Virus record (IMG/VR): IMGVR_UViG_3300025671_000533 | Location: 1 to 23,692 of that record | Length of the DNA: 23,692 bases | Direction: 5' to 3' (one strand) | From: a virus | Shown here: piece after piece, positions 15,201 through 21,465 of the stretch | Layout of the letters: every line of letters starts with the position of its first letter | Position numbering within the stretch: position 1 is the first letter of the stretch | The notes under the pieces: generated by a model | Databases searched by the model: none | The model's input: only the letters and a program-made list of their open reading frames with translations | Told to the model about the DNA's origin: nothing | Position numbers and translations under genes: made by a program

Positions 15201-17400
15201 TTGCATCTTTATCTTTACGTAAACCTTTTTGTAGTTCTGAAAATCCCCGGCCCATAAATTTATAGTTAGCATCTGCTAAATCATAAAGAATAACATTTGA
15301 TACAGTGTTATTAACGTGCACAACTGGATTCCATGCAGTCTTTGTTTTTTTCCAAAGTCTATTAACTGCAAGATATCCGTTGAGTACACCATCACCATCT
15401 TCTTTTAATCTTTGTATTCTTGTTAAATCATCAAAAACTTCTTTAGGTACATACTTACCAGCTAACTGCCCATATTTTTTTATAGGTTTACCTTGTACTT
15501 TTAGTGTTTGGTTTAAAGCATCTTGAGGTACTTGTACCCAATCGTCTGCTTGAATTAATCCTTTAGATATTTTATCTTCAAAGCCTAATCGACTTAAGGA
15601 AAGAACATCATCTTTAGCTATGTTCTCATAGATTTTAAACGTTGTTAAATCGTTGGTCATTAATCGACCTGTCTCAGCAATATTGAAAGAAGCATCTTCA
15701 ATCTCACCCATTTCTTGACGTTGTTTTTTTGTATAATCTTTCCTTAAACTAATTTTTTGTGTGCTTTCAAGTTTAACAAGCTCACCATCATCTGCTAAAA
15801 CTTTCCAATCCCTAACATCTGTAACTGTTTCATTTAGTTTATAGTTTGCAATATTATCTTTACGTTGCTTTTCAACTTTATTAAGAATCTTTTGATAACT
15901 AACTTTGCTAACTGTAGATGTTAAAGGTACAACTTCATAATCATCATAGATACCAAAGTTTTTACTACCTGGTTTTAAACTTCTAGCATAAGCTGCTTTA
16001 GTAATATTCTTAGTATTTTTAATTCCTCTAGCCCTTAACTCATCACCAATTAATTTTATTTGACGAGCTGCTTGATAACCCTTTTTACTTATATCTTTAC
16101 TTAAGTATTTTTCGTATGTTCTTTTAAGATAAGTATCAGCATTTTTATTAAACACTTCTTGACTTAGCAAACCAGCATCTACCATATCTTGTCCAGCTTT
16201 TTTAATAACATTACGTGCTTTAGCAGAAAAACCGACTAGCTCTGGAACATCATCTATCTCACCAGTTATCATTCCATTTAAGACTTTTCTTTGTTCGGGT
16301 GTAAGTGTTTGTGTTTCTTCTACAATTTCAGCAAACTGTGTTGCAAGAGTATTGACCTCTCCTGTACTTGCCTTTAACACATCAGTATATCGTTGAGGTA
16401 AACCATAGTTATCAACTATACCTCTTGACATAATATCTCCTATAGTTCCAGACTCAGTAGATATTTTTGATATAGCCTTAGTACCACTAACACCACCAAG
16501 AGCAAAGAGTAATCCAGCTATAATCTTTTGAGCTTCAGTAGCTTCGGGGTCATTAAATGCATTGTATCCACCTACACCGGCTGCAACACCTACAATTCCA
16601 GAACCCCAATTTTGTACAGCCACATCCCAAAGTTTATCTCCTGCTACATTAGCGTAAAAACTTTTTATGTCTTCACCCATAACATCAGCCTTTTGACTTT
16701 GTTGTTCGGCAACAGCTTTACTAGCTGCTTCTTCTATTTCTTCAGGAGTTAAAGCTTTGCCTTGTTGAGTTAGTAAAGCTCTGTCTTGAACATTTCTTTT
16801 TTGAATATCAGACGAGGATGGAATTATAGGCTCTCTACCTAAAGCTTTAGTTATGCTTCGTGCAACTGCTGCACCACCTAATCCTAACACACCACCTGCT
16901 GTTACACCTGTGGCTGCATTTAAAAGTCTGCTTTCTCCCTCACCAACATAAGACATACCTGCATAAGCCCCACCTAGCCCTGCTCCGTACTTAGCAGCAT
17001 CAGATAAAGATTTAGATTTTTTTATCCAACCTGCTAAAGGTATCCACCCTACAGGGTCTAATGCAATTGCTGAACCTAAATAAGATTGAAATGCTTTATC
17101 ACCATACTCAGGATTTTCAAAGATAGCTTTTAACTTTTCATCTTTATCTTTAAGAGTATCTAATAAACTAGACTTTTTAGTTAGCTTTGCATAGATTTGT
17201 TGAAGTCCTCTAGAAGAATCTGACATACCCATTTTCATTGCATACTTTACAGCTTGTTGTTCGCTTAATGCTTTTGAACGTGCAGGGCTTGTCAAGTTAC
17301 CTGTAGTAACAAGTTTTGGTATATTAGTTTGTTGTAAACTTGGAGTTACAGCTTGTGGTGTTTGCGAAAGCTCTCCAAGAGTGGTAAGTTTTATTGCCAC
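12280..17400 (-). CDS. Giant internal virion/ejection protein with lysozyme-like domain and HExxH motif
   Basis: The 1706-residue product starts with GTG (17398-17400), supported by GAGGAA in the end of the upstream gene. Gly/Ala-rich hydrophobic stretches lie near 136-181 and 263-303 and could insert in membranes. Around 690 the motif KTAWNPVVHVNNTVSN and around 855-880 FPTPFLSYTYRVIPLL recall large phage polyvalent-protein domains. Residues about 1275-1400 resemble the phage tail lysozyme fold (YNHLKEKGL, NIDKET with Glu1310, GKGLFQLTTKAH), which would cut peptidoglycan. Near the C-terminus PHEYMHRG (His1619, Glu1620, His1623) is an HExxH zinc-protease motif. The layout suggests a T7 gp16 counterpart that enters the cell envelope during DNA ejection, though no sequence match to gp16 itself is seen. 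The function of the middle third is unknown. Confidence 0.85.
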   Translation of the reverse strand: MAIKLTTLGELSQTPQAVTPSLQQTNIPKLVTTGNLTSPARSKALSEQQAVKYAMKMGMSDSSRGLQQIYAKLTKKSSLLDTLKDKDEKLKAIFENPEYGDKAFQSYLGSAIALDPVGWIPLAGWIKKSKSLSDAAKYGAGLGGAYAGMSYVGEGESRLLNAATGVTAGGVLGLGGAAVARSITKALGREPIIPSSSDIQKRNVQDRALLTQQGKALTPEEIEEAASKAVAEQQSQKADVMGEDIKSFYANVAGDKLWDVAVQNWGSGIVGVAAGVGGYNAFNDPEATEAQKIIAGLLFALGGVSGTKAISKISTESGTIGDIMSRGIVDNYGLPQRYTDVLKASTGEVNTLATQFAEIVEETQTLTPEQRKVLNGMITGEIDDVPELVGFSAKARNVIKKAGQDMVDAGLLSQEVFNKNADTYLKRTYEKYLSKDISKKGYQAARQIKLIGDELRARGIKNTKNITKAAYARSLKPGSKNFGIYDDYEVVPLTSTVSKVSYQKILNKVEKQRKDNIANYKLNETVTDVRDWKVLADDGELVKLESTQKISLRKDYTKKQRQEMGEIEDASFNIAETGRLMTNDLTTFKIYENIAKDDVLSLSRLGFEDKISKGLIQADDWVQVPQDALNQTLKVQGKPIKKYGQLAGKYVPKEVFDDLTRIQRLKEDGDGVLNGYLAVNRLWKKTKTAWNPVVHVNNTVSNVILYDLADANYKFMGRGFSELQKGLRKDKDATLFKLADEHGVFNSDMLSRELTKQSSEIGDDILRKLSDETAPEIINAQKYSAGVFGKLSSKGYDMTVGKLEKFYQLEDQAFRMGLFMDRLSKGMSPAEAAADAKKWFIDYDINAPFINAMRRFPTPFLSYTYRVIPLLAEAAIKRPWKFAKWSLGAHLLNEAGKTFGPGDEEAEREVMREEMKQKLFGMPFLPSTTIKLPFASERRTAKGEEIPLYIDVKRFIPGGDVFTVGEKGIGIPLPFTDDRSIKLPTTLTPSFGAIGEIMIPIMTGVDPFTLQKIEGLGLGNDDAVKLQHILSRLTPNIPSTAFSVPLFTALQKPSADMTAIDKYDPFGETFGSKKIVQAFRRAKEGTEAQYGTTYTPFEAIMSVFGFKLQPTEVSKLLGIKGAEFRRFYAASKKAVNKIQKDYGQGKLSKDEAEQELDELYRNLEDEVNRFKTIADTRQQNVRGGYIVPQVKDDPKTRINPLTGEPYEEEEETRTPRQGFIVGGMAQSEVTGTTPLENELYALQQQSEVGLPQEDEYGGMEKKKRGVKRLGFVHGGKHSVQENKLDIYNHLKEKGLRTEAIVGIMANIDKETAIQKSKGLPYEGTFSYKQQEVGNSKLGKGLFQLTTKAHKNGYQQFLKDNNLKDSNESNLDYFLDTIMNSKSKMRNHIGSGNLDTLRKLFETGTTQQITEAINNKWLKPGTYGDYKKNPNDGVAEKAHLRNLQDRNKRAQKLSEEVKLFETQSNFVLEKDLRYLPSNVTSVLKNYIKKNGKIYLPIKEGTSLKKEIDAEKMSEAALRNDPQGRGFHGGDPEYDPRVVTNDRFEIRGREGIDEYGTRPKIYRATDPDSAVFNTKYSVKDKSLGQFDEDSPAILGAYMPKDDELLLASTKDNSMKKITEPHEYMHRGMQSDRSNPLTRLARGVDAAVYKTTGGNLFDTYASVDQQHDYIHDVFDEREYADRARQIERMTPEQRTNYKRYLEAERDKLK

Positions 17401-17403
17401 TAA

Positions 17404-19611
17404 TTATTCCTCAGTTTCTGTTTCGGATTCTCCTTGTGCAGCATTTCCCATAACAACTGCTGCTCCTACTGGTATTCCCCATTTAGCCATTGTTTTCATT
17501 GAAGGAACATAACCTGCTAATTGAGCACCTTTAATTTTAGCAAAGTTTTTAGTAAACTTACCATACTCCATTGCCTTACCGTTTTTACTAATAGACTGAA
17601 CAATAGCTTGTTCTATACTTGTTAAACCACTAAACCAATTATCATAAGATTTTTTATTGTTAAATCCAAAAAGATTTCCTTTTTTTCTTTGGTCTAATAA
17701 ATTAGTAATCATTTGTTTAGTTTTAGGGTCGCCTAATACCTTTTTACTTGCAGCATTTACTAACGCTTTCCCCGCAAGTTTTCCACCTATTTTAACTAAA
17801 CCATAACCAGGAATTAACCAAGTTGCATCTATAATATCTAATTCATCGCCTAATGCAAATTGAGTTACTTTACCAATATAAGGAACTTCATTTAAAGATT
17901 GCAACCAAGTTTTTTCTTCTTCAACTTCAGGCTCTTCAACCATCATAGGTTGATAACTTTTAATAACAACTTGGTCTTCTACTACATTATAACCAAGAGC
18001 TTGATTACCTTGTAAAATACTGCCTAGTCCCATTTGTTCTAATTGTGCAGGACCAAACGCAGGGGCATTATTACCTCTTGGGAAATAGTTACCTAGTGAG
18101 TCAACTCTTGAACGGTCACCGTTTTCAAATTCTGTTTTTAATTCTTCTAAGAAAGTTTCATTAGAAATAACAGCATCTTTAAATTCTCGTAAATCTTTTT
18201 TACCTTCAAAGCTATCAGCATATTCTCTCCAATCAGAGTTGTTTGCTAAGTTATAATCTAAGATTGCAATATCTCCACCAATAACATTACTTTTGTTTAC
18301 CCTTGTTTCTACGGGTACAAATTGATTTACATATTCATCTAATGTTTTGTAATAAGAAGGTTTAGGTGCTTGAGTTGGGTTTGCTAAATAAGCAGTTAAG
18401 TCTGCTTTTTGAGATTTATTACCAAGAGCATCAGTTGTAAAAAAATTATCATCACGATATAAATTATATGCTTCTTCTATTTTTGCAAAATTTTCTCTTC
18501 TAAAACTATCAGCATCTACTTGAGAAAAAGATTTTTTAAATTTACCATCTAAAGCTTTATAGGCATACTCTGGTAAATAGTTTTCATTGTTAATTAATCT
18601 ATAATATTCTTCTTCAGCTCCAGTTACATTTTCTAATAACGATGCATAAAGAGCTTGTTCAGCTATTGGAGCAAGTTTTTGTTGATAAGGGTCGTCTGGT
18701 AAATTTGTTCTTATTTCTTCATATTGAGGTTTACCATCTAAGTCTGTCCAAGATACACTATTAATAATATAATTAACAATTCTTTGTTGTCCTGTTACAG
18801 AATCTGTAATAGTTTCTTTTTGTCTTGTTCCTATCTTTGTTGTGACATCTTTTCTAATATCTGCATTTTTTAATGTCTTTGCAATCTTATCCGTAAGCTC
18901 GGGACTAAAAGTATAAATAGCTTTTAAGTCTTTATTTAAACTGTCAATTTCTGAAAGTTTTGATTTAGAAATATTTTCATTATAACTTTTCTTTAAGTCT
19001 GCAGCACTTGTGTAGTTTAATCCTTGTCCTCTAAATAAACTACCCATGCCTTTCATAACATTAAAGTTGTTTGCTCTGCTTACATTATTAAATATATTTT
19101 GATAAGCTTCATCAATAAACGCACCTTGTTTAGCAGCATCTGCTGTGTAAGGAATACCCGCTTCATTAAGTCTTTCTCTTAAAGACATAAAATTCTTTTT
19201 ATAAGCATTAGAAGCATCTGTTAAAGTTGGACCATAAGCTTCATCTGGATATGATACAGTAAGTTTTTGTTTTTCAGTATCAGCTACAGGTAAATTTAAC
19301 AAAGCTCTTTGGTCTAGTAGTTCTTTAGCTTTAGCTTTAGAAAAAGCTTCTATGTCTCCACCGTAATTATCTTGCAAATCTGTTTCTAACTCACTAAACT
19401 TATTAAGTTGCATTAGTTGATTTTTTTTATTTTGAGCATCAAATACTTTTTCTTCTTGTAATCTTGCTATGTTATCAGCAACTTTAGATTGTCCAAACTT
19501 TTTAACAACTCCAAGACCTTGAATAACTTCATCAATAAGTTTTGTATCTTGTCTGGTTGCTTGTTTGTAAACTTTAGATTTTGTTATATCTTTTGTGTAT
19601 TGACTTGCCAT
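17404..19611 (-). CDS. Putative internal virion protein (735 aa)
   Basis: This is a large, mostly helical, polar protein with many Lys, Asn and Gln residues. The first 100 residues (for example KKFGQSKVADNIARLQEEKV) look like coiled coil. A Gly-rich hydrophobic region near residues 585-620 (DATWLIPGYGLVKIGGKLAG) and a C-terminal hydrophobic patch (WGIPVGAAVVMGNAAQ) precede the acidic end ESETETEE. Those segments suggest membrane contact, as in ejection proteins. It sits directly before the 1706-residue gene, the place that T7 gp15 has relative to gp16, so it may form the same trans-envelope tube; I see no direct sequence signature. ATG is 2 bases after the preceding stop. Confidence 0.75.
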   Translation of the reverse strand: MASQYTKDITKSKVYKQATRQDTKLIDEVIQGLGVVKKFGQSKVADNIARLQEEKVFDAQNKKNQLMQLNKFSELETDLQDNYGGDIEAFSKAKAKELLDQRALLNLPVADTEKQKLTVSYPDEAYGPTLTDASNAYKKNFMSLRERLNEAGIPYTADAAKQGAFIDEAYQNIFNNVSRANNFNVMKGMGSLFRGQGLNYTSAADLKKSYNENISKSKLSEIDSLNKDLKAIYTFSPELTDKIAKTLKNADIRKDVTTKIGTRQKETITDSVTGQQRIVNYIINSVSWTDLDGKPQYEEIRTNLPDDPYQQKLAPIAEQALYASLLENVTGAEEEYYRLINNENYLPEYAYKALDGKFKKSFSQVDADSFRRENFAKIEEAYNLYRDDNFFTTDALGNKSQKADLTAYLANPTQAPKPSYYKTLDEYVNQFVPVETRVNKSNVIGGDIAILDYNLANNSDWREYADSFEGKKDLREFKDAVISNETFLEELKTEFENGDRSRVDSLGNYFPRGNNAPAFGPAQLEQMGLGSILQGNQALGYNVVEDQVVIKSYQPMMVEEPEVEEEKTWLQSLNEVPYIGKVTQFALGDELDIIDATWLIPGYGLVKIGGKLAGKALVNAASKKVLGDPKTKQMITNLLDQRKKGNLFGFNNKKSYDNWFSGLTSIEQAIVQSISKNGKAMEYGKFTKNFAKIKGAQLAGYVPSMKTMAKWGIPVGAAVVMGNAAQGESETETEE

Positions 19612-19613
19612 AA

Positions 19614-20222
19614 TTATTTACCTAATAAACTTGTTCTTTCTGTTGGTTCGGGTCTGTCTAATAATCCCTTTACTTCTTGTATTGTTTCTTCTGGAATTTC
19701 TTCTATCTTTTGTTGTATTTCTTGTGTTTCACCCGTTGGAAGTTTTAAGCTCTTTAAAGAAATCTTTTTAATTCCATCCCTAACTAAGTCTGATGCTTCT
19801 TCTAATTTTGAATCTTGATTTACATCTTCAGCAGCATCTTCTTCATCGTCTCCTGCATAAAGTTCATAACGAAGCCCTACTTTTTCTGCAAGTGCCATAA
19901 TAATAAAACCAACAGACTCAACAAGTAACATCATTAAATCAACATCCCATAACCCACGACTGTAACCACTTAATAAATAAGTTCTAGTCATAACATCAAT
20001 AGGAATACCATCAGAAATAGCATCTGTTAAAGCAATAAACTTTTCTTTATCTGTTAGTTCTTCTAAGATATAAAGTTCTGCTTCACGTCTGTTTGTAAGC
20101 TGTGGCGGTGATTCCCAAGGATATTTTTGGTCTGGGCTGTTTGTTAAACTTTGTCCAGGAATAGGGCCAGTGTAGTTAATTAACTTATCAGCAGTTGCTT
20201 GATTCATAAATTGTTCTTGCAT
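19614..20222 (-). CDS. Putative virion-associated protein (202 aa)
   Basis: The N-terminus has YTGPIPGQSLTNSPDQKYPW, with ESPPQLTNRREAELY following, a pattern I associate with structural proteins of large marine phages. A hydrophobic helix lies around residues 93-114 (DLMMLLVESVGFIIMALAEK), followed by an acidic linker (GDDEEDAAEDVNQD) and a charged, Pro-containing tail. It could be a minor virion or scaffold-like protein; I cannot decide. Start ATG at 20222 has GGGAG about 9 bases upstream, in the end of the preceding gene. It is in a continuous late operon with 2-3 base gaps. Confidence 0.7.
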   Translation of the reverse strand: MQEQFMNQATADKLINYTGPIPGQSLTNSPDQKYPWESPPQLTNRREAELYILEELTDKEKFIALTDAISDGIPIDVMTRTYLLSGYSRGLWDVDLMMLLVESVGFIIMALAEKVGLRYELYAGDDEEDAAEDVNQDSKLEEASDLVRDGIKKISLKSLKLPTGETQEIQQKIEEIPEETIQEVKGLLDRPEPTERTSLLGK

Positions 20223-20225
20223 ATC

Positions 20226-21455
20226 TTAAACTCCCATCCTAATAGTTGATTGTGGAATTGGTACAGAGTTAGCTCTTAAAGCTTGACCAAAACTAAACGG
20301 GTCTCCACCATAAAAACCAGCATCTGCAAAGCCTTGCATATTTTGAGGACCCATATAACCTGCTTGAGCAAATTGGTCAGCATAAGCTCTAGTATAATCA
20401 TTAGATGTAGTAACGTCTGTAGATAGTGGAGTTACTTCTATTGGTTGCTGATATCCTGTACCCTCATCTGAAGTATCTCCTTGTAATGCTGCTGCTCCAC
20501 CCGCAACTTTACTTAACTGCATTGCTTCTTTTTGTAATACATCAAACTGTGTAGCTGCTGGATTATCTGCAACCATATCTATATAGCCTTTATTAACTCT
20601 TTGTAAATTTCTTTGATAATTCATTAACCTTTTGTTTTGATATATTTGGTCTTTTGTTAAAGTTCCTCTAGCAACAGTTGTAGTTTGAGGAGTTAATTCA
20701 ACTAACTCAAGGTCGTTGTCTCCAATATAAGATACTTTTTTATCAAAACCAGTAATAACATCTACAGTCTGTCCTTGTGATTTAACTAAATCAAGATTAG
20801 GTTTAGGTATATCAACATTTTCAAAAGATAAATTTAAGTCTTTAGCTTTTAGTGGGTCAGGAGTTGTAATCGCTGTGGTAGACGGTCTTAATAATGAAGA
20901 GTCAGTTTTTAAAGCAACGTTAGCTTCCACAGTTTTAGGAACTCCACTATCAGTATATCCTTTTGTTTGTAAGTCTTCACCAAGTTTTGTAGCATCTGCC
21001 ATAGCAGTATCGGGAGTAATGTTTGCTGTAGGTAATCCTACTTTCATTCTAAAGTCGTCTAGCTTTCTTCCTACAAAGTTTGATAGCTTATCTGATGCTC
21101 CTTCTACATATCCAGCAGTTCCCGGTCTTGCAAAAGAACCTCCGGTTACTTTATTTAAAGTACCACTTACTAAGTCTGTAACTTTTCCATACACACTTCC
21201 AACAGCATTACCTGCAACACGAATACCATTCATGACAGCCCCTAAAGGACCACTGAGTCCTTGAGCCCACGTGCCAAACGTTGACCACGCAGCTCCCAGC
21301 CCCGGCAGCATAAGAGTAAGAGCAAGTGTACCTATTGGACCAAGCTTACCAAAAGCTTTACCAATTTCACCCAAGCCTTTCTTTAAAGCTCTACCTGGAT
21401 TTTTAAGTACTTTCTTAATTCCTTTAAATGTTTTTTTTATAAATTTCTTAAACAT
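20226..21455 (-). CDS. Putative ejection protein with cationic amphipathic N-terminus (409 aa)
   Basis: I place the start at ATG 21455, with AAAGGAG a few bases upstream between this gene and the preceding stop; an upstream in-frame TTG at 21482 would overlap that stop and has no ribosome site. The product begins MFKKFIKKTFKGIKKVLKNP, a lysine-rich amphipathic helix of about 38 residues, then a hydrophobic stretch (about 40-60, GTLALTLMLPGLGAAW) and Gly-rich repeats of GKV and GNAVGSVYG type. The rest is polar and low in predicted structure, ending QSTIRMGV. Such an N-terminus suggests interaction with membranes or with DNA, fitting a virion protein released during DNA entry. I do not recognise a catalytic domain. 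Confidence 0.75.
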   Translation of the reverse strand: MFKKFIKKTFKGIKKVLKNPGRALKKGLGEIGKAFGKLGPIGTLALTLMLPGLGAAWSTFGTWAQGLSGPLGAVMNGIRVAGNAVGSVYGKVTDLVSGTLNKVTGGSFARPGTAGYVEGASDKLSNFVGRKLDDFRMKVGLPTANITPDTAMADATKLGEDLQTKGYTDSGVPKTVEANVALKTDSSLLRPSTTAITTPDPLKAKDLNLSFENVDIPKPNLDLVKSQGQTVDVITGFDKKVSYIGDNDLELVELTPQTTTVARGTLTKDQIYQNKRLMNYQRNLQRVNKGYIDMVADNPAATQFDVLQKEAMQLSKVAGGAAALQGDTSDEGTGYQQPIEVTPLSTDVTTSNDYTRAYADQFAQAGYMGPQNMQGFADAGFYGGDPFSFGQALRANSVPIPQSTIRMGV

Positions 21456-21465
21456 AGTTTCTCCT

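Noticed and set aside
20875-21264. Plus-strand open frame of 129 codons opposite the 409-residue gene
   Set aside because: Antisense to a gene with a good start site and operon context; no promoter or ribosome site.
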